In this document: piece after piece, positions 1 to 8,595 of the stretch
Position numbering within the stretch: the stretch's first letter is position 1
Layout: the number at the start of each line of letters is the position of its first letter
NCBI GenBank assembly: GCA_963597355.1
Contig: CAVBPR010000003.1
Span: forward strand, 28,604-92,603
Source: UMGS1766 sp963597355
Lineage (GTDB): Bacteria > Bacillota > Clostridia > Oscillospirales > Oscillospiraceae
DNA length: 64,000 nt
Reading direction: 5' to 3'
Made by a program: the position numbers and the translations under genes
Notes under the pieces: generated by a model
Database searches by the model: none
Told to the model about the DNA's origin: nothing
The model's input: only the letters and a program-made list of their open reading frames with translations

Positions 1-1049
1 CGATTGGTCTTTTCCGGAAGTTCAAACTCAATTTGGCTGTCTTCCCCATTGAAATACCAATTCTTCTTCACATTTGTACCATTGGAATTGAGCACCTTAT
101 ACTCAATTTGTTTTCCATCTACAAGGATCTCCAAATCGCGCAGCAGGCAGGGAGTAACTGTCACCGGATCATATCGGAAATGACTGGTCTCCACCGGAAG
201 TTCAAACACCTGTTCAAATGTCTTTCCGTCCATTTTGACATCAAGTTCCACATGATCTTCTTCATAAATTCCGCGCCCACTGTCATAGAACAGCAGTGCA
301 CATTCCGTCTTTGCTCCCGGAATGCCCTGATAGGCCGCGCAGATATCGCTGGCTTCGCCCACCATTTTTACCCGACCGTGATCCAACCAGATAACCCTGC
401 TGCACATTTCTTCAATCTGAGCAATGGAGTGGGAAACAAACAACACCGTTGTACCGCCACTCATCAGCTCCAGCATTCTGCGCTTGCTTTTCTCCTGGAA
501 ATCTGCATCACCAACGGCCAGAATTTCGTCAACAATCATAATTTCCGGATGCACTACTGTCGCAATGGAAAAAGCCAGGCGCATCAACATACCGGAGGAA
601 TAGTTTCGGATGGGCATTTCGATGAATTCGCCCAATTCGGAAAATTCCAAAATCTCATCAAATTTTTCCTTCAGGAATTCCTCGGTATAGCCCAAAATTG
701 CACCATTCAGGAAAATATTTTCCCTGCCGGTCAGGTCAAAGTCAAAACCACTGCCCAATTCCAGCATAGGAACAATGTTCCCGTGCACCTGCACTTCGCC
801 CTTTGTCGGGTTGAGGATTCCTGAAATCACTTTCAGTATCGTTGATTTTCCCGCTCCGTTGTGGCCAATGATTCCTACCACTTCACCCCGGTGTACATCA
901 AAGGACACGTCGCTTAAGGCCCAAAACTCATTTTTCTCCAGTTTGTGCGTAACCAACTGAATAAAATATTCTTTTAGACTGTTGATCTTATCATTGGACA
1001 TATTAAAGCGCATGGAAACGCCTTTGACTTCGATCATTTTATCGTCCAT
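1..1049 (-). CDS. Polysaccharide/teichoic-acid ABC exporter, ATP-binding subunit (3' end outside window)
   Basis: This is the ATPase of a Wzt/TagH-type exporter that powers transfer of a lipid-linked glycan or teichoic acid across the membrane. The frame starts at ATG 1049 behind a GAGGTG ribosome site and stays open to base 1, so its C-terminus is missing. Walker A GHNGAGKST lies near residues 62-70, the signature YSSGM near 150 and Walker B IMIVDEILAVGDAD near 170. After about residue 245 it continues into a second domain, as in Wzt/TagH proteins that carry a C-terminal substrate-recognition domain. The permease gene lies 12 bp upstream in the same direction, so the two form an exporter pair. 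The transported substrate cannot be told from this window. Confidence 0.93.
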   Translation of the reverse strand, partial: MDDKMIEVKGVSMRFNMSNDKINSLKEYFIQLVTHKLEKNEFWALSDVSFDVHRGEVVGIIGHNGAGKSTILKVISGILNPTKGEVQVHGNIVPMLELGSGFDFDLTGRENIFLNGAILGYTEEFLKEKFDEILEFSELGEFIEMPIRNYSSGMLMRLAFSIATVVHPEIMIVDEILAVGDADFQEKSKRRMLELMSGGTTVLFVSHSIAQIEEMCSRVIWLDHGRVKMVGEASDICAAYQGIPGAKTECALLFYDSGRGIYEEDHVELDVKMDGKTFEQVFELPVETSHFRYDPVTVTPCLLRDLEILVDGKQIEYKVLNSNGTNVKKNWYFNGEDSQIEFELPEKTN

Positions 1050-1061
1050 AGTTCAGGCACC

Positions 1062-2516
1062 TCACAGATAGAGCGCAAAGTCTTTCTCTTTGCGGTTGAA
1101 AATCCAAAGGCCAATCATCAGCGGAACAACGCCGATCAGCAGGCAGTAGAGATAGGATGTCGGGCCGGGAGAAACTCCGTCAATCAATGCAGTACGGGCA
1201 AAGCTCACAATCTGATACATTGGGTTTGCATGATAGAGCCGGATCAGGCTCTGGGGAATGATCGACTCCGGATAGAACAGCGGCGTGCAGTACATCCACA
1301 CCATGCAGACTACAGACCACAAAAACTGCGTATCCCGGAAGTAGACCATCAGAGTCGCCAGCAAATAGGAAATTCCCAGCGCAAATCCCATCAGACACAG
1401 CAAATCAAACAGAAGCAGCAACCAGGAAAAGGCCGGCCACACGCCTGTAAATACTGTAACCAGAATCAGTGGAATAAACGTAAAGAGCATATTTACTGTG
1501 GAAGAGAGCATGCGGGTCAGGGGATAAATGTACTTTGGAACATACACCTTTGTGATAAGAGGTGCATTGTCCGTGATAGAAGACAACCCGACGGTAGTCA
1601 CCTCAGTAAAGAAATTGAACAGCACAATGCCGGACAAAAGGTAGGCCGGATAATGCGGGATAGAGGACTTAAACAAGGTGGAAAACACCACATACTGCAC
1701 CAGCATGGTGAGCAGTGGGTTTAACACGCTCCAGAGAACGCCCAGTACCGACCGGCGGTATTTTGTCTTGAAATCACGCGATACCAGTTGCTTAATAAGG
1801 AAGCGATAGCGGCGAAGCGAGGCAATGAAATTCAACGTGGCGCTCTTCTTTCCGTTCTTCTCCTTCTTTAAAAGCACTGCCGCATAAACGCACAGCAAAG
1901 CAAACACACCGGCGATCAGCAGCCAGTAATACTGACCAAACCACAGATTGGTTCGCCCAATCACATTAATGCACAGCACGCCTTCCATGGTTGTCCCATT
2001 GACGTTCACTTTTTCAGCGTCTGTGTAGCTTTGTACTACGCTGCCTCGACCAAGCTGGATGCTGTTGCCGCAGTAGAGACTGACTGCATCGTTCTCTTCC
2101 GCACCGGCAGACTCCACCGTCAGGCAAATCGTATTGCCCTTCTGTCCGGAAATCGGTTCATCCAGCGTAATGCGATTTAAGCCCTGCTCGATAGTTTCGG
2201 CAGACAACACCTGCCGGCCCAACGAATTCCCGTCCGCATCAGAAAATATCAGAGTCACCGTGCCGGTATTGGCGCGGCTGTACAGTTCAAATTGCAGATC
2301 AATTGCCACAATGCAGTTGGTATCCGGTGTAAAGGTCTGTTCCACCTCTGCTCCATCCACCAAAAGCCCCGTGACGAACGCTGCGTCCACCGTTGCAGAT
2401 CTGGTTTGCCGATGCTTGAATGCGTCTCCCGCAATCAAATAGATCACAAGAGCCGCCACAAGAAAGCCTATCAAGGCAATGCTGCAAATTTTCTTCAGAT
2501 TATACTGTTTTGACAT
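1062..2516 (-). CDS. ABC-2 type exporter permease (TagG/Wzm-like) with N-terminal extracytoplasmic domain
   Basis: Residues about 230-484 form the permease of a polysaccharide/teichoic-acid ABC exporter. They open with the cytoplasmic amphipathic segment typical of the family (LIKQLVSRDFKTKYRRSVLG), followed by six hydrophobic segments, and end in the usual NRKEKDFA-type tail. The protein has 484 residues, whereas TagG/Wzm proteins are normally about 260-290. The extra N-terminus has a hydrophobic segment at about 11-30, a hydrophilic Thr/Val-rich, probably beta-sandwich domain at about 35-190, and a second hydrophobic segment at about 195-213. It should therefore sit outside the membrane. 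ATG 2516 follows a GGAAGG site. The partner ATPase follows after 12 bp. Permease identity is firm; the role of the extra domain is unknown. Confidence 0.9.
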   Translation of the reverse strand: MSKQYNLKKICSIALIGFLVAALVIYLIAGDAFKHRQTRSATVDAAFVTGLLVDGAEVEQTFTPDTNCIVAIDLQFELYSRANTGTVTLIFSDADGNSLGRQVLSAETIEQGLNRITLDEPISGQKGNTICLTVESAGAEENDAVSLYCGNSIQLGRGSVVQSYTDAEKVNVNGTTMEGVLCINVIGRTNLWFGQYYWLLIAGVFALLCVYAAVLLKKEKNGKKSATLNFIASLRRYRFLIKQLVSRDFKTKYRRSVLGVLWSVLNPLLTMLVQYVVFSTLFKSSIPHYPAYLLSGIVLFNFFTEVTTVGLSSITDNAPLITKVYVPKYIYPLTRMLSSTVNMLFTFIPLILVTVFTGVWPAFSWLLLLFDLLCLMGFALGISYLLATLMVYFRDTQFLWSVVCMVWMYCTPLFYPESIIPQSLIRLYHANPMYQIVSFARTALIDGVSPGPTSYLYCLLIGVVPLMIGLWIFNRKEKDFALYL

Positions 2517-2581
2517 AACAATACCTTCCGTGTTGTATCAATTCCATTTGCTCCGTAGCTTGAGCTTAAGTCATAGAGTCC

Positions 2582-5032
2582 TCAGTCCGCTTTATGCAAG
2601 TGCGTTGAGGCAGATTTATACATCAACCGCTTGGTGCCCACATCGTCAAAAGCAATTTCCACCATGGCATCTCCACCCATCGGGGTTACCGAAATGACCA
2701 TTCCGCGTCCAAAGGCATCATGGCGGACCATTTCACCCTTTTGAATTGGGATGCTTCCAGAGCCTTTCCCCTTTGATGCAGTGCTGCGTCCAATCGAAAT
2801 GCCACCAGAACGCTTCCACCCGGATTTGGCCCCATTCGGACGGTCACTGCCACCGCTGGAATAATTGCGATCTTCATTGCTTCCAACACTGCCGTAGTCC
2901 CGCTCTTGTCTGCTGTAGACAACCCGACCTGTCTTTTGCAGATACTGGCTTGGAATTTCGGAAATAAAGCGAGACATCCGATTTGCCGTTGTGCGGCCAA
3001 ATAACATTCTTTGCGCGGCGCAGGACATGGTTAAGGTTTCCTTTGCGCGAGTAATTGCTACATAGCACAACCGGCGCTCCTCTTCCATTTCATCCTTTTC
3101 CCCAATTGATCGGCTGCCAGGGAAAATGGTCTCTTCCATGCCCACCAGGAACACATTCTTGAATTCCAGTCCTTTTGCCGCATGGATTGTCATCATCGTT
3201 ACGCAGGCTTCGTCGGGGTCATGCTGATCCAGGTCAGTATACAAAGAGACCTCGTCCAGGAATCCGGCTAGGGAAGGCTCATCTGCATGTTCCAGATAAC
3301 CTTGTATAGAGGACAGTAACTCCCGAACGTTTTCAATGCGCGTCCGATTTTCGACGGTATTTTTTTGTTCCAATGCCGCAACATAGCCGGTGGCAGCGAT
3401 CACTTCCTCATAAAAATCGTCCAATGACACTTCGCTTAGCCGCGCCTGTAATTTTTCAATCAGGCCGGTGAACAGCGCTAATTTCGCGGCCTGGCGCTCC
3501 AGATCCGGATATTGCTTTGCGTGAACTGCTACCTCGTAAAGCGAAATCTCTTCCCTCTGCGCAATCTGCTCCAGCGTTTCAACCGTCTTTGCTCCGATTC
3601 CCCGCGCCGGCGTGTTGATGATCCGCTTCAAACGCAGATCGTCGGACGGATTGTGCACCACGCACAAATAGGCCAGCATATCTTTTACTTCTGCGCGGTC
3701 AAAAAACTTTGTGCCGCCATAGACTGTGTAGGGAATGCCATTGCGTTTGAAGGCATACTCCATCTGGTTGGACAGCGCATTCATGCGGTATAACACTGCG
3801 CAGTCGTTCCAACTGCCGCCCTTTGCTACCGCTGAGATGATCTTCGCAGCCACATATTGTGCCTCGTCATTCTCATTCATGGCCGTATAGGCTTCAATGA
3901 GCTGCCCGCCTTTTTCTTCTGTCCACAGGTTTTTCCCCTTGCGACCTGTATTATTTTGAATCACAGAATTTGCCGCTTCCAAAATATTTTCTGTGGAGCG
4001 GTAATTTTGCTCCAGACGAATCACCTTCGCCCCTCGATACTGCTGCTCAAAGTTGAGAATATTTTCAATTGTGGCGCCTCGGAACCGATAGATTGACTGG
4101 TCATCATCACCCACAACACAGATGTTTTCCCATCTGCCAGCCAGCAATGCGGCAAGAAGATACTGCATATGGTTCGTGTCCTGATACTCGTCAATCAGGA
4201 CATAACGGAACTTCTGCTGCCAATAATCCCGCACCTCATCGTTACTCTGGAGTAACCGTACCGTATGCAGAATAAGATCATCGAAATCCAGTGCATCCGC
4301 TTCCCACAGGCGGTGTTCATATTCGCCATAGATTTCGCTGATGCGTATCAGACGATAGTCGCCTTCTTTTTTGCATCGTTCCGCAAACTCCCCACTGAGC
4401 TGCATATTGTCCTTCGCTCTGGAAATAGTATTTAAAATCGAACGGGGTGGATATGCTTTTTCATCTATATCCCTTGCACGCAGAATGTCTTTGATTACTC
4501 GAATGGAATCGTCTGTATCATAGATTGTGAAGTTTTTCGAAAAACCAAGCTTGTCAATGTCTCTTCTCAGGATGCGATTGCATGCCGAGTGAAACGTGGC
4601 AGCCCAGATGTCCCGAGCGTTTGAGCCAAGCTTTTGCTCTAACCGCTCCTTGATCTCCCCTGCTGCGCGGTTTGTGAAGGTAATGGCAATGATGTTCCAC
4701 GGTGCGGCCGGATGCAAGCGGCATAAATTTTCCGCGCGCTGGCGCTGAGCCTCCTCCGGAGCTTGGGCATAGTGCTCCAAAAATGCCAAATCTTCTTCTT
4801 TAATATAGTCCGGAATCTCGTCCGAGTCGGATCCGCAGCCATATTTCATCAGATTTGCAATGCGGTTGATCAAAACCGTTGTCTTTCCGCTGCCTGCTCC
4901 AGCCAGCAGCAACAATGGCCCCTGTGTGGTCAGCACACCTTCCCTTTGTTCCGGGTTCAGTGAATAAAATTCTCTTTCGATCACCTGACGACGGACCGAA
5001 CAAAACCGATTGGATTGTATCTCTGTCAGCAT
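2582..5032 (-). CDS. pcrA: ATP-dependent DNA helicase PcrA/UvrD
   Basis: This is a superfamily 1A 3'-5' helicase used in nucleotide excision repair, replication restart and removal of RecA filaments. Walker A (GAGSGKTT) is at residues 45-52, with motif II DEYQDT, motif III GDDDQSIYRFRGA, motif IV QNYRS and motif VI VAITRAKE all present. The C-terminus has the PcrA tudor-like segment (GEMVRHDAFGRG...) thought to contact RNA polymerase. At 816 residues it is longer than the usual 720-750; a roughly 40-residue insert lies between Walker A and motif Ia (about 65-105), which I associate with clostridial homologues. The start is ATG 5032 behind GGAGAAAA. The thioesterase remnant ends 19 bp upstream on the same strand, so these genes probably share a transcript. 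Confidence 0.97.
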   Translation of the reverse strand: MLTEIQSNRFCSVRRQVIEREFYSLNPEQREGVLTTQGPLLLLAGAGSGKTTVLINRIANLMKYGCGSDSDEIPDYIKEEDLAFLEHYAQAPEEAQRQRAENLCRLHPAAPWNIIAITFTNRAAGEIKERLEQKLGSNARDIWAATFHSACNRILRRDIDKLGFSKNFTIYDTDDSIRVIKDILRARDIDEKAYPPRSILNTISRAKDNMQLSGEFAERCKKEGDYRLIRISEIYGEYEHRLWEADALDFDDLILHTVRLLQSNDEVRDYWQQKFRYVLIDEYQDTNHMQYLLAALLAGRWENICVVGDDDQSIYRFRGATIENILNFEQQYRGAKVIRLEQNYRSTENILEAANSVIQNNTGRKGKNLWTEEKGGQLIEAYTAMNENDEAQYVAAKIISAVAKGGSWNDCAVLYRMNALSNQMEYAFKRNGIPYTVYGGTKFFDRAEVKDMLAYLCVVHNPSDDLRLKRIINTPARGIGAKTVETLEQIAQREEISLYEVAVHAKQYPDLERQAAKLALFTGLIEKLQARLSEVSLDDFYEEVIAATGYVAALEQKNTVENRTRIENVRELLSSIQGYLEHADEPSLAGFLDEVSLYTDLDQHDPDEACVTMMTIHAAKGLEFKNVFLVGMEETIFPGSRSIGEKDEMEEERRLCYVAITRAKETLTMSCAAQRMLFGRTTANRMSRFISEIPSQYLQKTGRVVYSRQERDYGSVGSNEDRNYSSGGSDRPNGAKSGWKRSGGISIGRSTASKGKGSGSIPIQKGEMVRHDAFGRGMVISVTPMGGDAMVEIAFDDVGTKRLMYKSASTHLHKAD

Positions 5033-5051
5033 ATTTTTCTCCGTTTTTATT

Positions 5052-5766
5052 TTAAATTCGGAACGTCAGGCGTCCATCAAAACGCGCCTCACCATCTGCA
5101 CTCGCTCCATGAATGCAAGTTGCACCGGCAACATCCGCCTTTGAAATGGTCAGCGTCTCGCCTGCCATACACTCCTCGTGATAGGTAATCTCGATGGAAG
5201 CGAGATAGGCGCTTCCCGGCAATTGTTCCATTCGGGCCGCATCGCAGCAAAAGTCGGCATAACGGGTGTTGTTTACATGTCCGTTCACGTCGGTATCACT
5301 GTACCGCATCGGACGCCGTTCCACCTCAACCATAGACTCCGGTGTATGAAGTGCCGTTAATTTTTGCTTTTTCGGCGGAAGGCCATTTGCTGTTTCATTG
5401 AGTGCCGGAATCTGAACCGACCTTGTGTTTAAAAGTTTCTTTGTCAGTATGTTCGGCAACACCCACAAGCAAATCGTAATCCCGATAGACTAAAATTCCT
5501 TTTCCGCCTCGGTGCCAGGTGCGAATTGTCAGTTCTTCCAGCCATCGAATCGGACGTTTCAGTTCGACCGAAATTCGAGTCAGCATCCAAAAAACATTGA
5601 ATTGTTCCATCAGCTCCCGTCGACCGCAGCCGCAAAGAGAGGAGTGCTCTGCAGATGCGTCCTGTAAATAGCACAGCAGCGCAGAAGCCCGACAATGTCC
5701 TTTTCCATCCACATCCCGACTGTTGATCGTTACCTGCTTATTGTAGACTGACAACAATTCGCTCAT
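5052..5766 (-). pseudogene. Acyl-ACP thioesterase, broken by an internal deletion and frameshift
   Basis: The family hydrolyses fatty acyl-ACP to free fatty acid. The first hot-dog half reads from ATG 5766 for about 100 residues (SRDVDGKGHCRASALLCYLQD ... TWHRGGKGILVYRDYDLL) and then runs out of frame. The second half is in another frame from about 5470 down to 5052, starting at LWVL...LTKKLLNTR and containing the catalytic-region motif DVNGHVNNTRYADF. In intact FatA/FatB-like proteins roughly a dozen residues separate the RDYDL strand from the SxWVL strand; here they abut across a frame change near 5465-5480. This points to loss of about 40 bases, not a multiple of three. The second frame has only a TTG at 5468 and no ribosome site. 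Its ATG overlaps the stop of the upstream zinc-ribbon gene by 4 bases. A sequencing error alone would not explain the missing residues. Confidence 0.75.
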
Positions 5767-6374
5767 CTTTTTCTCCCCTTGATGCTCAAGGTATACTGGC
5801 AGCAGATATTTTCGATATCAATATCGGTTGCCGCCGGAATTTTCAGCACCCCGCCGCAATCGGCGCAGCGCAGGACAATGGATGCATACTTCACATCCAG
5901 ACTCCAACGCTTTGAGCCGCATGTGCAGGAGATACCGTCTCTCTGAGCAATTTCCTTAATCTCAGAAAGCACTTCCTGCATAACAATCGGGTTTAAGAAT
6001 CCTTCTTTTCCGTTCTCTGCGTTTTCCGGCAGTTCATCTGCCGTCAGTTCCATTCGTTTTGCCGCTTCCAACACGGCATCTTCTTCTCCCACAACGCAGC
6101 TGTCGTATCCGGTTGCCTTGCAGGTTAAGGCCAAAGCCTTGCGCCGCAGCAGAGCTTCCTGCGGACAGGACACCTCATGATTGCGGCCGCATGCCACACA
6201 AGGCACGCTCAGATAATACATGCTTCCCATATTTTCCACTCGCAGAGAGGATTTTCCGCAAGGGCAATCAATCCTGCAATTCCCGGCTGCCAAGGCAAAA
6301 GCCGATTGCTGGGCAATCACCAATTGCTTGCATTCCGGACAAATATAGGCAAAGCTACGCAATTCATTTGACAT
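5763..6374 (-). CDS. Conserved zinc-ribbon protein, CpXC-like, function unknown
   Basis: The 203-residue protein has several CxxC pairs: CPEC near residue 12, CPCG near 37, CVAC near 59, CTCG near 152 and CADC near 171. This fits two or more zinc ribbons flanking a helical acidic middle section. It has no signal peptide or membrane segment and is likely cytoplasmic. It resembles the CpXC-type zinc-ribbon proteins of Clostridia; I do not know a defined role. ATG 6374 follows AGAGGAG. The stop overlaps the start of the thioesterase remnant (ATGA), so the two were translationally coupled, and they precede pcrA in the same direction. Confidence 0.7.
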   Translation of the reverse strand: MSNELRSFAYICPECKQLVIAQQSAFALAAGNCRIDCPCGKSSLRVENMGSMYYLSVPCVACGRNHEVSCPQEALLRRKALALTCKATGYDSCVVGEEDAVLEAAKRMELTADELPENAENGKEGFLNPIVMQEVLSEIKEIAQRDGISCTCGSKRWSLDVKYASIVLRCADCGGVLKIPAATDIDIENICCQYTLSIKGRKR

Positions 6375-6419
6375 AGAAAGCTCCTCTTCTGGTAGGCATA
6401 TTCATATAATTAGCATTTT

Positions 6420-6448
6420 ATTATAGCATAGAACAATTCAAAAAACAA
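6420..6448 (-). promoter_or_regulatory. Sigma-A promoter for the zinc-ribbon/thioesterase/pcrA transcript
   Basis: Read on the minus strand, -35 TTGTTT (6443-6448) and -10 TATAAT (6420-6425) are separated by 17 bp. It lies 46 bp upstream of ATG 6374 and no other gene lies between. Confidence 0.7.
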
Positions 6449-6475
6449 TTCACAGTAGAAATGGATTCAAATGGC

Positions 6476-6504
6476 AAATAAAAGCCCCCGGAATCCGGGG
6501 GCTT
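6476..6504 (-). terminator. Rho-independent terminator of guaB
   Basis: The stem GCCCCCGG/CCGGGGGC with an ATT loop is followed on the minus strand by TTTTATTTG. It lies just after the guaB stop at 6523. Confidence 0.85.
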
Positions 6505-6522
6505 CTGGTTTGCTCAAATATT

Positions 6523-8031
6523 TTAGCTGTTGCTGTTGCTTCCGTTGCGCAACGTAACATCGTGGCTTCCGCCCTCCACAATGCTGGTGGAAGAAACCAC
6601 AGTCAGGCGCGCCTTTTCCTGCAGTTCCGGAATGGAATTACAGCCACAGTTGCACATGGTGGATTTCACTTTATAGAGCGTGGCCTGTACGCCATCGGCC
6701 AACGGGCCTGCATAGGGCACATAGCTGTCCACGCCTTCCTCAAAGCTCAGCTTGGTAGCGCCGCCAAGGTCATACCGCTGCCAGTTGCGGGCACGATTGG
6801 AACCTTCGCCCCAATACTCCTTCATGGTAGTTCCGTTGACACGCACCTTCAGAGACGGACTTTCCTCAAAACGAGCGAAATAACGACCCAACATGACAAA
6901 GTCAGCGCCCATAGCCAGTGCCAGCGTCATGTGATAATCATGCACAATTCCGCCGTCAGAGCAGATCGGCACATAAATGCCCGTCTCCTTAAAGTATTCA
7001 TCGCGAGCCTTGGCAACCTCAATCACAGCGGTAGCCTGGCCCCGGCCAATACCCTTTGTTTCACGGGTAATGCAAATGGAACCTCCGCCAATGCCAATCT
7101 TGACAAAGTCCGCACCGGCCTCAGCCAGGAAACGGAAGCCCTCAGCGTCTACTACGTTGCCAGCGCCCACCTTTACGGTGTCCCCGTACTTGGCGCGAAT
7201 CCACTGCAATGTGCGCAGCTGCCATTCAGAATAGCCTTCGGAGGAGTCAATGCACAACACATCCACACCGGCATCCACCAGTGCAGGCACGCGCTCCGCA
7301 TAATCGCGGGTGTTGATTCCGGCACCTACCACATAGCTCTTATTGGCATCCAACAACTCGTTGACATTTTCCTTATGGCTGTCATAGTCTTTGCGGAAGA
7401 CCATGTACTTCAAACAACCGTTGCTGTCCAGCAAAGGAAGAGAATTGATCTTATTGTCCCAGATAATGTCGTTTGCTTCCTTCAGAGTGGTGCTGGCAGG
7501 TGCTGTTACCAGCTTCTCCAGCGGCGTCATAAACTCGGAAACTTTCATATCGCGGCTCATACGGCTGACACGATAGTCGCGGCTGGCAACAATGCCAACC
7601 AGCTTTCCATTCGGTGTGCCGTCCACAGTAATTGCAATTGTGGAGTGCCCTGTCTTTTCCTTCAGTGCAAGCACATCCGCCAGCGTCGCATCCGGAGACA
7701 AGTTGGAATCGGATGTGACAAACCCCTTTTTATAGTCTTTCACGCGAGCAACCATGGCGGCCTCGTCCTCGATGCTCTGAGAACCATAAATGAAGGAGAC
7801 GCCACCCTGCTTTGCCAGGGCAATGGCAAGTTTCTCTCCAGAAACTGCCTGCATAACTGCACTGACCATAGGAATGTTCATGGACAAAGGGCACTCTTCC
7901 TGCCCCTTACGATACTTGACCAGGGGGGTCTTCAAACTGACCGCATCCGGCACGTTCTCTGCAGAGGAGTAGCCTGGTACCAGAAGGTACTCGCCAAAGG
8001 TACGGGAAGGCTCTGAATAGTAATAAGCCAT
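6523..8031 (-). CDS. guaB: IMP dehydrogenase
   Basis: It oxidises IMP to XMP with NAD+, the committed step of guanine nucleotide synthesis, in the cytoplasm. The 502-residue protein has the barrel split by two CBS domains at about residues 100-220 (VASRDYRVSRMSRDMKVSEFM marks the junction). The catalytic loop GIGGGSICITRE carries the nucleophile at Cys320, followed by SDGGIVHDYHM and MLGRYFA for phosphate binding. I chose ATG 8031 (MAYYYSEPSRTFGEYLLVPG) because homologues start there and AGAAGGAG lies 8 bp upstream; the longer in-frame extension to 8205 runs through the promoter. It has its own promoter and terminator, so it is monocistronic. The last 20 residues are Ser/Asn-rich. Confidence 0.96.
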   Translation of the reverse strand: MAYYYSEPSRTFGEYLLVPGYSSAENVPDAVSLKTPLVKYRKGQEECPLSMNIPMVSAVMQAVSGEKLAIALAKQGGVSFIYGSQSIEDEAAMVARVKDYKKGFVTSDSNLSPDATLADVLALKEKTGHSTIAITVDGTPNGKLVGIVASRDYRVSRMSRDMKVSEFMTPLEKLVTAPASTTLKEANDIIWDNKINSLPLLDSNGCLKYMVFRKDYDSHKENVNELLDANKSYVVGAGINTRDYAERVPALVDAGVDVLCIDSSEGYSEWQLRTLQWIRAKYGDTVKVGAGNVVDAEGFRFLAEAGADFVKIGIGGGSICITRETKGIGRGQATAVIEVAKARDEYFKETGIYVPICSDGGIVHDYHMTLALAMGADFVMLGRYFARFEESPSLKVRVNGTTMKEYWGEGSNRARNWQRYDLGGATKLSFEEGVDSYVPYAGPLADGVQATLYKVKSTMCNCGCNSIPELQEKARLTVVSSTSIVEGGSHDVTLRNGSNSNS

Positions 8032-8073
8032 GTGATCGACTCCTTCTATAATAATTTTAAACTCGTGTCCCAT

Positions 8074-8102
8074 ATCATAGCATATTTTTTGGGGGAATAC
8101 AA
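8074..8102 (-). promoter_or_regulatory. Sigma-A promoter of guaB
   Basis: On the minus strand, -35 TTGTAT (8097-8102) and -10 TATGAT (8074-8079) have a 17-bp spacer, 43 bp before the chosen guaB start. Its position supports the shorter guaB start. Confidence 0.75.
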
Positions 8103-8383
8103 ACGATTCTGCGACGGAGTTTATAAAAATAATCTCCATTTTTTCTTGCATTTCCACCAAAATCAAATGCCTTATTCTCTTCTCCCGTTGCGTGGGCAAT
8201 TTCACATGTCAGAAAATCCGGCAGGCTTATTTTTGTACATTTGCACAAAAATAAATGGTTGAATTTTAGCAATCCTGCAAACTTTGCAGAACTGCACCCA
8301 GCAGCATTGACATCAGTATTGTAATATGATAGAAATGTATCATAACATTCCGAAGAAGCTTCTAGAATTGTTTCACAAAACTG
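8103..8383 (+). other. Intergenic region between guaB and the riboswitch
   Basis: No convincing gene is seen here. It holds an AT-rich inverted repeat (TTATTTTTGT...ACAAAAATAA, 8227-8254). A TTGACA at 8307-8312 could be the -35 of the riboswitch transcript, with TAGAAA 17 bp downstream as a weak -10. A second small hairpin, AGAAGCTTCT, lies just before the aptamer. Confidence 0.4.
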
Positions 8384-8480
8384 GAAGCGGAGGAGACTCT
8401 GGAGAATCTCGCAAGAGTGCCGAAGGTGCAAGATCAGCAACGATGTTGATCGAATCTCTCAGGCAAAAGGACAGAGCTTC
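8384..8480 (+). promoter_or_regulatory. Glycine riboswitch (single aptamer) upstream of the AGCS symporter
   Basis: The stretch has the conserved glycine-aptamer pieces in order: GAAGC of P1, CTCTGGAGA, the core GCCGAAGGTGCAA, a variable hairpin (GATCAGC...GTTGATC), then CTCTCAGGCAAAAGGACAGAG and GCTTC closing P1. Only one full aptamer is visible, so it looks like a singlet rather than the classic tandem. An intrinsic terminator at 8531-8560 lies between it and the gene. By family knowledge these usually switch expression on when glycine is plentiful; the direction here is inferred. Confidence 0.9.
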
Positions 8481-8530
8481 AAATCGCAATCTTTACCAAG
8501 ATAATCCGATTTGTTTGCGCGTGATTTTTC

Positions 8531-8560
8531 AGAGCCGCTCCAAGGGAGCGGCTCTTCTCT
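8531..8560 (+). terminator. Expression-platform terminator of the glycine riboswitch
   Basis: AGAGCCGCTCC and GGAGCGGCTCT form an 11-bp stem with an AAG loop, followed by TCTCTTCTCTT. It sits between the aptamer and the symporter start. Confidence 0.8.
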
Positions 8561-8595
8561 TCTCTTCGGAAAATTTGGATTTGGGAGAGAAATCA

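Noticed and set aside
6562..8016. A 484-codon plus-strand frame opposite guaB
   Set aside because: Antisense shadow of guaB without a ribosome site or domain.
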